This document shows positions 9,280 through 16,755 of a stretch of DNA of 64,000 nucleotides, piece after piece. The number at the start of each line of letters is the position of its first letter. The stretch's first letter is position 1. The stretch comes from Lysinibacillus sphaericus. Its GTDB lineage: Bacteria; Bacillota; Bacilli; Bacillales_A; Planococcaceae. The notes beneath the pieces were generated by a model. That model was not told where the DNA came from, did not search any database, and worked only from the letters and a program-made list of their open reading frames with translations. Location of the stretch: assembly GCF_002982115.1 (NCBI RefSeq), contig NZ_CP019980.1, forward strand, positions 1,000,001 to 1,064,000. Reading direction: 5' to 3'. Position numbers and translations under genes: made by a program.

Positions 9280-9876
9280 TTAAAAGTGAATGCCAGGTTT
9301 GTCAATTAGCTTACAGCCTGTGCCGTATTTCGCTTTTAAGGCACCTTTAAAGTGTGTTTGTTCAAGCTCTGGGAATGTCTGCTTCCATAGTTCGAAGACA
9401 TTATGATTTGACGCTGTGCCGTCTTTTGTTAGGCGGACAATATGAAAACCGTATTCGTCATTACAACGAGCGAGTGGACGATTTTCTCGCACTGTCATAA
9501 TTCGCCCGCTTGCTGTTATTTCATAGAGTCCTTCATAGCCTGCAATTGCACGGCTTTCTTCATCTAAATTAGTTGTTTTAATAACTGCCTTGTCAACAGG
9601 TTTTTGTTCTTTAGCAGGCGCTTCGGGCTCCTGTTCCTCTGGAAGTTGGTCAACGACAATAAAATCTTTATTGGAAGCTTTATCGCTCATTGTTGCCATT
9701 ACATTCATAATGGAGCCTACATAATGTAATGGTTTGTCGCTACCTTCTTCATAGACAAAAATATTATAGTCAGTTTTATTTACCTTTTTCATAATAATGT
9801 TTCCTGTCGTAATCGTAAAACCGATAAATTTGTTTTTATTTAGTGCTTGTAATGCTTGTTGCTTTGTTAAAGTCAT
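9280..9876 (-). CDS. NUMOD4-like domain protein without a nuclease domain
   Basis: 198 aa. Residues ~1-75 form a compact unknown domain. Residues ~78-100 are a Pro/Glu/Ala-rich linker (EEQEPEAPAKEQKP). Residues ~108-170 resemble a NUMOD4 module: a Gly-Tyr-Glu-Gly-Leu-Tyr-Glu-Ile run followed by ASGRIMTV, then a second strand-rich half (DEYGFHIVRL) and a helical end (VFELWKQTF). NUMOD4 is usually found in HNH homing endonucleases as a DNA-contacting part, but no H-N-H motif follows here. It may be a DNA-binding adaptor, or only share the fold. Start at 9876 has a purine-rich site (AGGAG) just before it. The promoter side faces the XRE operon. Confidence 0.5.
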   Translation of the reverse strand: MTLTKQQALQALNKNKFIGFTITTGNIIMKKVNKTDYNIFVYEEGSDKPLHYVGSIMNVMATMSDKASNKDFIVVDQLPEEQEPEAPAKEQKPVDKAVIKTTNLDEESRAIAGYEGLYEITASGRIMTVRENRPLARCNDEYGFHIVRLTKDGTASNHNVFELWKQTFPELEQTHFKGALKAKYGTGCKLIDKPGIHF

Positions 9877-10009
9877 TATTAATTCTCCTAAAAAAATGTT
9901 TTTTCTATTTTACCATAAAATTAGTAGTGCTGTTTTCTAATGCTTGTTGCAATTGCCCATAGGAAAGAAAAATGCGAGAATGCAGTTTAGAAAATTTAAG
10001 AAAAAATAT

Positions 10010-10069
10010 GTAAAGGGTGCTTTACAAAATAAAAAAAGTAAAGTACACTTTACGTAAAGTTAGCTTTAC
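10010..10069. promoter_or_regulatory. Three palindromic operator-like sites, GTAAAG-N4-CTTTAC
   Basis: Three perfect 6-4-6 palindromes lie just before a small XRE repressor: GTAAAG-GGTG-CTTTAC at 10010-10025, GTAAAG-TACA-CTTTAC at 10038-10053 and GTAAAG-TTAG-CTTTAC at 10054-10069. The last two abut and the last ends 16 bp before the start codon. The arrangement is what an autoregulating HTH dimer would bind. The sites lie in the shared upstream region of the divergent NUMOD4-like gene. Confidence 0.8.
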
Positions 10070-10085
10070 ATAGGGGTGGTGAAAA

Positions 10086-10292
10086 ATGGAACAGCGCATA
10101 AAAGAGCTGAGGGCTTCCTTTGGTTGGACACAGGAACAACTATCCGAAAAACTAGGTGTTTCGAGACAAACGATTATTTCGATAGAGAATGGTCGTTATA
10201 ATCCGTCTTTAGAACTGGCGTATAAGATTGCAAAATCATTTCAACTAAGTATTGAAGAAGTATTTATTTTTGAGGAAGGTAGTGATGAATGA
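10086..10292 (+). CDS. Small XRE/Cro-type helix-turn-helix repressor
   Basis: 68 aa, nearly all HTH_3 domain: IKELRASFGWTQEQLSEKLG then VSRQTIISIENGRYNPSLEL as the recognition part, ending in an acidic tail (IEEVFIFEEGSDE). This is the common short regulator that sits before a membrane protein gene in Bacillales. GGGGTGGTG precedes the ATG. It overlaps the next gene by four bases (ATGA), so the two are likely translated together. The three palindromes upstream are likely its own operators. Confidence 0.85.
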   Translation: MEQRIKELRASFGWTQEQLSEKLGVSRQTIISIENGRYNPSLELAYKIAKSFQLSIEEVFIFEEGSDE

Positions 10293-10594
10293 TGACTTTG
10301 GAACAAATGCTAGGTTTACTTGGTATCGTATTAGGACTTTCAGGCGGTGTTTTTGGACTTTGGTGGGGACGTAGAATGGCTGCACGTAAAAATGGGCTAG
10401 ATGAAAGATATGAAAAAATTACAGTTCATTCACTGGCAACTGGCTGGAAAATAACGATTATCTCCATTTATCTGCTACTCCTTTTAGTGATTCTTGGTAC
10501 GCAGTTTTCTACTGCCCAAGTATTAGGGATTCTGTTATTCATTCATATGGCAGGATGGGCATTTTCAACATTGTATTATAATTTAAAGTTTTAG
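10289..10594 (+). CDS. Small membrane protein paired with the XRE repressor
   Basis: 101 aa with three hydrophobic segments (about 5-25, 50-70 and 77-95) and a basic loop (GRRMAARKNGLDERYEK) between the first two. No family recognised with certainty. Its start overlaps the repressor stop. In similar pairs the membrane partner is co-transcribed and may respond to envelope or signalling cues, but that is inference. OsmC follows 22 bp downstream and may be in the same transcript. Confidence 0.65.
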   Translation: MMTLEQMLGLLGIVLGLSGGVFGLWWGRRMAARKNGLDERYEKITVHSLATGWKITIISIYLLLLLVILGTQFSTAQVLGILLFIHMAGWAFSTLYYNLKF

Positions 10595-10616
10595 AGTTGA
10601 AGGGGGCAAATTTAAT

Positions 10617-11087
10617 ATGCAACATAAGTTTAGTATGAATTTATCTTGGTCACAAGGAAGAAATGGTACAGGCAATTTATCAGCCACTCATTTGAAAACA
10701 CATGTATCTATTCCTCGGGAAATGAATGGGCCAGGAATAGGAACAAATCCGGATGAGATGTTATTGGGTGCTTCCGCAACGTGTTATTTAATCACATTTG
10801 CCGCTTTACTTGAAAATTCTAAAATTCCTGTCGTGACATTATCAATGGAGGCAGAAGGATTTGTCGACGTAACGGATGGTGTTTTTACATATGAAAAAAT
10901 TATCCACAAACCGAATGTCAAAGTAGCTCATCTAACGGAGCGTGAGGAAAGACGTATTAATCGATTAGCACATAAAGCAGAACAAACTTGTATGATTAGT
11001 AAAGCTTTAAAGGGAAATGTGCAAATTGAATGTCACCTTCAAATTGAACATACGACTGATGGTCAACCATCCACCTCAACGATTTAA
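10617..11087 (+). CDS. OsmC/Ohr-family protein (peroxiredoxin-like)
   Basis: 156 aa, full length for the family. The two conserved cysteines are present: one in the central helix (LGASATCYLITFAALL, C~59) and one in QTCMISKALKGNV (C~124). OsmC/Ohr proteins reduce organic hydroperoxides through this Cys pair in a dimer, with Arg and Glu helping. This sequence is nearer to the general OsmC group than to Ohr. GAAGGGGGC precedes the ATG. It follows the XRE/membrane pair by 22 bp and is closed by a strong terminator, so the three may form one unit under the palindromic operators. Confidence 0.82.
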   Translation: MQHKFSMNLSWSQGRNGTGNLSATHLKTHVSIPREMNGPGIGTNPDEMLLGASATCYLITFAALLENSKIPVVTLSMEAEGFVDVTDGVFTYEKIIHKPNVKVAHLTEREERRINRLAHKAEQTCMISKALKGNVQIECHLQIEHTTDGQPSTSTI

Positions 11088-11092
11088 TGTTG

Positions 11093-11133
11093 AAAGGAAT
11101 TATGCTAGAAGTTTTTCTAGCGTAATTCCTTTT
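11093..11133 (+). terminator. Rho-independent terminator after the OsmC gene
   Basis: AAAGGAATTATGCTAGAA pairs with TTCTAGCGTAATTCCTTT around a 4-base loop, followed by T-rich sequence. Confidence 0.85.
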
Positions 11134-11232
11134 GTCATTTTTACATAGTATTTACTTGGACTGAAATAGTTCTATAAATGGGCGAAATGAATATATAAAG
11201 TTAAGCACTAAAAAAATGAAAAGGATGATGTA

Positions 11233-11868
11233 TTGCACGTACAGACAGCCGAGACACTCACATTTTACGGTCAGTATGGAAAACGAATTTTTGATATAGT
11301 AGGGGCACTTATTTTATTGTTTTTAACAATCCCTCTTATGATAGCTATTTTCCTCCTATTACTTATTACTACTGGACGCCCCATCTTTTTCAAACAAATT
11401 CGAACGGGATATGATCATCAGCGTTTTATCATATGGAAATTAAGGACCATGTCCATACAGGCAACACCTGTCAATATGCCTGTGATATGTACAGATGGTA
11501 TACCAGATGATTACTATTTTAAAACTGACCAAGATACGCGCATTACAAAAATTGGAGCAGTTCTTCGTAAGTTAAGCATTGATGAAATTCCACAACTTCT
11601 CAACGTATTAAAAGGTGATATGAGTATTGTTGGGCCCAGGCCTGAAATTCCTGCAATTACAAATAGCTATAGCGCATTACAAGCACGTCGTTTAGAAGTA
11701 AAGCCAGGTTTAACAGGGCTTGCCCAAATTAACGGCCGCTCTAATATATCGCATGGACAAAAAATTTCCTATGACCTTCACTATGTGGACCATGTAACTT
11801 TTTGGATGGATGTAAAAATTGTTGTGAAAACACTTTTTGTCGTACTGGCCAGAACAGGTGCTTATTAA
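11233..11868 (+). CDS. Polyprenyl-phosphate sugar-1-phosphate transferase (initiating sugar transferase)
   Basis: 211 aa from a TTG at 11233 behind AAAAGGATG. One membrane helix (about 23-45), then the catalytic bacterial sugar transferase domain: KRIFDIVGALILL at the front, IWKLRTM (~75-81), then LRKLSIDEIPQLLNVLKGDMSIVGPRPE and KPGLTGLAQINGRS. It matches the catalytic half of WcaJ/EpsL-type enzymes without the large N-terminal region. Such enzymes load the first sugar phosphate onto undecaprenyl phosphate at the inner membrane face and so start repeat-unit synthesis. It heads a run of five same-strand genes; the next gene starts 19 bp later. The sugar is not readable from sequence. Confidence 0.88.
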   Translation: MHVQTAETLTFYGQYGKRIFDIVGALILLFLTIPLMIAIFLLLLITTGRPIFFKQIRTGYDHQRFIIWKLRTMSIQATPVNMPVICTDGIPDDYYFKTDQDTRITKIGAVLRKLSIDEIPQLLNVLKGDMSIVGPRPEIPAITNSYSALQARRLEVKPGLTGLAQINGRSNISHGQKISYDLHYVDHVTFWMDVKIVVKTLFVVLARTGAY

Positions 11869-11887
11869 AAGCAGGAGGTGGAGGATA

Positions 11888-13015
11888 CTGAAGATTGTTC
11901 AACTAATAACACGTATGGATAAAGTAGGTGGCGCTCAAAAACATGTCGAGGCGCTTGCCATAAAATTAAAGCAAGATGCTCATGAAGTGACGATTGTGAC
12001 GGGGAGTTATGATCCATCATTATGGCGCTTACAAGAGGCGCAAATTGAAGTCATTCGTATCCCAGCCATGCAGCGAGCAATACATCTGACAAAAGATATG
12101 CAAGCGCTGTGGCAATTACGAGCAGCTTTTAAAAAAATTCAGCCTGATATTATTGCAGCACATTCTTCTAAAGCAGGTGCCATTGGACGTGTTGCCGGTC
12201 GTCTCTTACGTATCCCAACAATTTTTACAGCGCATAGCTGGAGCTTTACAGAGGGTGTGCCGCCAAAAAAACAATTAATGTATCGTCAGCTTGAAAAAAC
12301 TGTTCAACCATTGACAACAAAAATTATTACCGTTTCTGATTATGATCACAAGTTGGCGCTAACGAAAGGAATTGCACCCGCTCATAAAATGCAGACAATT
12401 CACAATGGGATAGAACATTTAGAAAGCGTAATGGCACCAAATAGAGTACGGAATGAACAGCCTCAACTTGTTATGGTCGCTCGCTTTGAGATACCGAAAA
12501 GACAGGATCAATTGCTAGAAGCTTTGTTGGCGTTACGTGACATCCCTTGGCATCTTCAATTTATTGGAGATGGTTCTTTGCGACTGTCATTAGAAAATTA
12601 TGTGAAAGACAAAGGGTTATCAGAGAGAGTGACCTTTTTAGGCAATCAATTGGATGTCACAACATTACTTGCTGAAAGTCAAATCTTTGTATTGTTATCC
12701 GACTGGGAGGGCTTGCCTATTTCGATTATCGAAGCAATGAGGGCTGGGCTTCCCATTATTGCCACGAATGTTGGTGGAGTGAATGAGTTAGTGACTGATG
12801 GTGAAAATGGATTTTTAATTCCTCGTAACGATGAAAATCAGAGCCTATTAATAAGAAGGCTAAAACAGCTTTTAACAGATAAATCACTTTGTGAAAAAAT
12901 GGGCGATGCAAGCGAACGCCGTTTTTTACGTAACTTTACGTTTTCGCCTATGTATCAAAAGACGCTTGATATTTATGAACAAGCTATTTCAAAGTTTGCT
13001 AAGAAGGGTGATTAA
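11888..13015 (+). CDS. GT4-family glycosyltransferase
   Basis: About 375 aa. GT-B fold: an N-terminal KIVQLITRMDKVGGAQKHV strand-loop-helix, the donor-side VARFEIPKRQDQLLEAL (~195-210), and the E-x7-E type motif in SDWEGLPISIIEAMRAGLP (~283-301). It probably adds the next sugar to the lipid-linked unit. The start is unusual. AGGAGGTG at 11873-11880 is the only strong site; seven bases later the in-frame codon is CTG (11888). The first in-frame ATG (11915) would remove the first beta-strand, and upstream TTG/GTG codons would put the binding site inside the gene. I chose CTG. It ends one base before the next gene's start. Confidence 0.8.
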   Translation: MKIVQLITRMDKVGGAQKHVEALAIKLKQDAHEVTIVTGSYDPSLWRLQEAQIEVIRIPAMQRAIHLTKDMQALWQLRAAFKKIQPDIIAAHSSKAGAIGRVAGRLLRIPTIFTAHSWSFTEGVPPKKQLMYRQLEKTVQPLTTKIITVSDYDHKLALTKGIAPAHKMQTIHNGIEHLESVMAPNRVRNEQPQLVMVARFEIPKRQDQLLEALLALRDIPWHLQFIGDGSLRLSLENYVKDKGLSERVTFLGNQLDVTTLLAESQIFVLLSDWEGLPISIIEAMRAGLPIIATNVGGVNELVTDGENGFLIPRNDENQSLLIRRLKQLLTDKSLCEKMGDASERRFLRNFTFSPMYQKTLDIYEQAISKFAKKGD

Positions 13016-13016
13016 A

Positions 13017-14690
13017 TTGCAATTACTTCGCATTCGAACGGACGATGAACTTGTGCTTTATAAGGAGATATGGGATGACATTTTAGCGAATGAACAAAAT
13101 GATAATCCATTTATTGAATACGCATGGTTTTATAACTGGTGGATCACGATAGGAAGAAAAGAACGAGTGGAGCTATATGCTGTTCAAAAGAATGAGGAAA
13201 TTATAGCATTTTTGCCATTTACGGTAAAAATGCTTTGGGGAGTGCGCATATATGCCTTTACAGGTGAAAAAATAGCCCATTATACAGGAATCGTCGCAAG
13301 GAAAGAGTGGCAACTTTCTGCCATTACGTTCGTATTTGATGAACTTATGAAAAAGCACCGCCACGTATTATTTTCATTTCATGGATTACTAGAAAGTAAA
13401 GAATCATCAAAAGTAATCGAACAGTATTTTGTTGAAAAGCAATTACAACTTCGTATATTTCGAGATGTAACACCGTATCTCGCCTTTTGCGAAGTTGATT
13501 TCGATAACTACTTTAAGGAAAGGGAAAAAATGCATGATGTTGAACGTCGGAAAAATAAGCTGCGAACATTTGGCTATTTGCGCAAGAAATCGCCTGTGCA
13601 CGAAGACCTAAGAGCATTATTTCAGTTATACGATAGATGTTGGGTAAAAAAAATAGATACGAGTGGCTTTACAGAAGGAAAGAAAAAAGATTTCTTTGAA
13701 AGGCTTATGCTCCTGAAAGGAGAAGCAATGCAAGTCGAGGTAGATGCTCTTGCTTTTGACAATCAATGGCTCGCTTTTAATTACGGTATTTGTTGTCGGG
13801 GACGTTATGTAATGTATGCAAGCGGTTATGAGCCAAACTTTACAAGTTTTGGGGTAGACCATTTGCTGAATCAATCCACAATAAAACGTATTTTTACAGA
13901 AAACTACCTTTTGTATGATATGAGTGCTGGCTATGAGCCCTCTAAATTAGCGTGGCGTTCTGGTATTGATTTTACAAGGCGGCTAGCGGTCAGTAGTAAC
14001 ACGAAGCGTGCCAAGTTATTATTTAGACGATTAGTATGGAAGGAACGCATAAAGGAAATGTTGCGCAGTAATCAACGCGTTGTCAAATGGACACGTCATA
14101 CGCTTGGTCATTTACGCTATTTAGTAAAGTATGGGAAAGGGAAAGATTGGCTAGAATATGGACAACAATTCGTTGAAAAGTTTGTTCGTTTAAAGCGCGT
14201 GGAATTGTACGAGTTATCCCCAGCTGATCGGGTAATACCACAGCAACCAGTAGGAGAGTTATTTGAGGAAATGACGATTCAAGAGGCGATACAAATCGAT
14301 CAGGAAGAGCTTATTTCCTTATTGTCTAAGGGATATACCATCTATAAAGATTCCTTTGCTCAAACGAGTAAGCCTGCTTTTGCTTTTCATACGGAAACTT
14401 TACGTGTGGATGCATTGCAAATTGTTGAGCCGTTGCCAAAGCAAACCTATTTTTTAACTTATGATCTCTATAAAAATATCGACATTATCACAGCATATAT
14501 TCAAAAAGTAAAACCAGATAAAACACTGTGGATAACGGCAAGTTTTTGGCAATGGCGTAAGCGAAAACGTCTACAACAAATAGGCTATAAACGTATTTCT
14601 CGAATGAAGCATTTTAAATGTGCTCGTTATGAGCGCAATCATGTAGAAAATTACACAGAGAGTGGGGGCGATGTTCATTCTATCCATTAG
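13017..14690 (+). CDS. Large GNAT/CelD (BioF2-like) acyltransferase-fold protein, paralog B
   Basis: 557 aa from the TTG at 13017, behind AAGAAGGGTG; a GTG at 13008 is an alternative that overlaps the previous stop. It aligns along its length with the gene at 7465-9156: NDNPFIEYAW (~29-38), LFSFHGLLESKESS, VKKIDTSGFTEGKK, YDMSAGYEPSKLAW, and the C-terminal TASFWQWRKRKRLQQIGY. The front ~330 residues fit the CelD/BioF2-type GNAT domain; the C-terminal ~200 are a conserved region of unknown role. Its place between a glycosyltransferase and a FemAB-like gene suggests it modifies the polysaccharide unit, perhaps acylating an amino sugar. Cytoplasmic. It overlaps the next gene by 20 bp. Confidence 0.65.
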   Translation: MQLLRIRTDDELVLYKEIWDDILANEQNDNPFIEYAWFYNWWITIGRKERVELYAVQKNEEIIAFLPFTVKMLWGVRIYAFTGEKIAHYTGIVARKEWQLSAITFVFDELMKKHRHVLFSFHGLLESKESSKVIEQYFVEKQLQLRIFRDVTPYLAFCEVDFDNYFKEREKMHDVERRKNKLRTFGYLRKKSPVHEDLRALFQLYDRCWVKKIDTSGFTEGKKKDFFERLMLLKGEAMQVEVDALAFDNQWLAFNYGICCRGRYVMYASGYEPNFTSFGVDHLLNQSTIKRIFTENYLLYDMSAGYEPSKLAWRSGIDFTRRLAVSSNTKRAKLLFRRLVWKERIKEMLRSNQRVVKWTRHTLGHLRYLVKYGKGKDWLEYGQQFVEKFVRLKRVELYELSPADRVIPQQPVGELFEEMTIQEAIQIDQEELISLLSKGYTIYKDSFAQTSKPAFAFHTETLRVDALQIVEPLPKQTYFLTYDLYKNIDIITAYIQKVKPDKTLWITASFWQWRKRKRLQQIGYKRISRMKHFKCARYERNHVENYTESGGDVHSIH

Positions 14691-15417
14691 AAGTAAGCGA
14701 TGGAATATCGCGATGCAGCATATTTACTTTGCAGAAAAGCTAGCAAATACTAGAAAGCCGATGAAGTTAGTTTGTCACACACATTCACTTGTTCCAAGTC
14801 GTAAGTTGATTAAACGTGAAGCGGTTCATATTCGATTAACAGATCATGAGTACATGATGTTGAGTGCACTGTCGAAAAACACTCGAAAACTATTGCGTCG
14901 TGCACAAGAAGAGTCCTATCAAGTTTTCTTATATAAAGAACCTTCAGAGGATAATTTACGAGCATTTCAACAGTTTTATAATGAGTTTGCCAAAAGGAAA
15001 AAAATCGACCAAATAAATAAACTTCAAATGGAAGCGATTATGCTATTAAATCAACAACAGGCTTTGTTATTGTCAGAGGTGCGAAGTATTTGTGGACAAA
15101 CCTTATGCTATCGACTGGATATTGTCCATGCACAAAAAGCGATGTCCTATTATGTAGCGACTTGTCATGCTAGCGCATTACCTACACATTTAAAACGTCC
15201 TATGCGCTATGCGAATCGTTTCTTGTTATGGCACAATTTTATGTATTTAAAACAGCAAGGGTTCGTTCTATATGATATGGGTGAGCTAACAGATATCGAA
15301 ACGGTTCGTCAATTTAAATTGAGTTTCGGTGGACAAGTTGTAAACGTATATTCTGGTTACATCGCACATTCGAGAATAAGTGCGTTGTTATTGGGCGTGC
15401 AAAAGTGGAGAAAATAG
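14671..15417 (+). CDS. FemAB/GNAT-fold transferase-like protein
   Basis: 248 aa from the ATG at 14671, behind GAGAGTGGGGG; a GTG at 14662 sits in that site. The sequence has the GNAT/FemAB outline: a basic helix (SKNTRKLLRRAQEESY, ~72-87), a loop with EFAKRKKIDQIN, a central strand pair (CYRLDIV… MSYYVATCHAS), and a late YDMGELTD…VRQFKLSFGG segment like the DLGG…g.y.FK motif of FemAB-type proteins. It likely transfers an acyl or aminoacyl group. It overlaps the genes on both sides, which implies translational coupling with the deacetylase that follows. Confidence 0.6.
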   Translation: MFILSIRSKRWNIAMQHIYFAEKLANTRKPMKLVCHTHSLVPSRKLIKREAVHIRLTDHEYMMLSALSKNTRKLLRRAQEESYQVFLYKEPSEDNLRAFQQFYNEFAKRKKIDQINKLQMEAIMLLNQQQALLLSEVRSICGQTLCYRLDIVHAQKAMSYYVATCHASALPTHLKRPMRYANRFLLWHNFMYLKQQGFVLYDMGELTDIETVRQFKLSFGGQVVNVYSGYIAHSRISALLLGVQKWRK

Positions 15418-16403
15418 CAAGCAAAGTAAATCATGGAGGTTTTGTTATTTCCTTGGACTTTGAGCTAAATTGGGGTGTCCATGATGTATTTAGGTATGGG
15501 CAATATAATAAAAACTTATATGGAGTACGTCAGGCCTTACCTAAAATCCTAATGCTGTTTAAGGAATATGAAATTCATGCAACATGGGCTACTGTTGGCT
15601 TATTATTTGCGGAGTCTAAGGGAGAAATGGCGCACTACTTGCGAGGCATTCCAGTGAAGTACGAGCAGATGAAGTATGCAGCACATTCACAACTTGCAAA
15701 AGTAGGTGAAAATGAGCAAGAAGATCTTTTACACTTTGGCAAATCGTTAATAGAACAAATTATTCAAACACCTTATCAGGAAATTGGTAGTCATACGTTT
15801 TCGCATTATTATTGTTTAGAGAGTGGACAAATTGAATCGGATTTCGAATCGGATTTACAAGCGATGGCCATGATTTGTGAAGGATATATTGCACCGATGA
15901 AGTCGATTGTTTTTCCACGTAATCAGGTAAACGACAACTATTTTACTGCGTGTCAGCAAGCAGGCTATGTTTGCTATAGAGGAAATGAACGGCATGATTT
16001 ATACAATCCGAAAAAGTTCACCCAAAAAAATCGACTATCATTAGGCGCAATGAAATGGCTGGATAGCTATGTTAATATTACGGGTAATCATATGGTCCGA
16101 TTAGAGGAAATGAAAGAGGATGCATTTATTAATGTTCGAGCAAGTGCATTTTTAAGGCCTTACAGTCGTATTTTACGTGCATTTGAGCATCGCAAGATAC
16201 AACGAATTAAAGAAGGGATGCTTGCTGCTGCTAAGGAAGGGGCTTTTTATCATTTGTGGTGGCATCCGCATAATTTTGGAAGACATATTGATAAAAATTT
16301 AGCGATGCTTGAGGAGCTTTTGCAATATTATCAAGAATTACAAAGAGACTATGATTTCCAAAGCTATTCCATGTATGAGGTAGCAATGCTATGTAAGCAA
16401 TAA
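15405..16403 (+). CDS. Polysaccharide deacetylase (NodB-type) family protein
   Basis: 332 aa from a GTG at 15405 inside the previous gene. The NodB elements are there: VISLDFELNWG with the acidic metal/base residues (~14-24), and EIGSHTFSHYYC with the two metal-binding His (~126-137). A late WWHPHNFG run provides a further active-site His. The family removes N-acetyl (or similar) groups from amino sugars using a metal. No signal or membrane helix is visible, so it should act in the cytoplasm on lipid-linked or nucleotide-linked sugar, unlike secreted PdaA types. It ends the sugar transferase operon; the terminator hairpin begins before its stop codon. Confidence 0.78.
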   Translation: MEKIASKVNHGGFVISLDFELNWGVHDVFRYGQYNKNLYGVRQALPKILMLFKEYEIHATWATVGLLFAESKGEMAHYLRGIPVKYEQMKYAAHSQLAKVGENEQEDLLHFGKSLIEQIIQTPYQEIGSHTFSHYYCLESGQIESDFESDLQAMAMICEGYIAPMKSIVFPRNQVNDNYFTACQQAGYVCYRGNERHDLYNPKKFTQKNRLSLGAMKWLDSYVNITGNHMVRLEEMKEDAFINVRASAFLRPYSRILRAFEHRKIQRIKEGMLAAAKEGAFYHLWWHPHNFGRHIDKNLAMLEELLQYYQELQRDYDFQSYSMYEVAMLCKQ

Positions 16404-16433
16404 CATTTCTGTATAGAGTGTTATTGCTTTTTT
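16395..16433 (+). terminator. Terminator overlapping the stop codon of the deacetylase gene
   Basis: AAGCAATAACA pairs with TGTTATTGCTT around a 13-base loop, followed by T. The left arm covers the last codons and the TAA (16401-16403). Confidence 0.8.
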
Positions 16434-16755
16434 GTCTTGCTTCGAAATTTAGTTGCTACTCTAAGCGAGCAATGAAACGTGCGCTAAAAATTAACTCGCT
16501 GGATGTTATAGATTTGGCAAGGGACTATTCGCAGTTCCGAACATAAGGATTCATTTTGTGCTCAAGCTTAATGGATGATAGGTTTTATAGAAATTTTAAG
16601 AGAATAAGAGGGAATTGCGCAGGGCGTGACGAAGATGTAAGTACCTTACTATAGGGCTGCTTTAGAATAATAAGCGTGTTCACAATTTTAGTGAGATCAT
16701 AGTAATAAGTTCACTTAACGGATGAGGGTTATACATAGACAAAGGGGAGTTAGGG
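16434..16755. other. 322-bp intergenic region upstream of hutI
   Basis: No ORF with a ribosome binding site, no RNA motif and no clear HutP-type hairpin were seen. The hutI promoter should lie here; I cannot place it with confidence. Confidence 0.35.
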
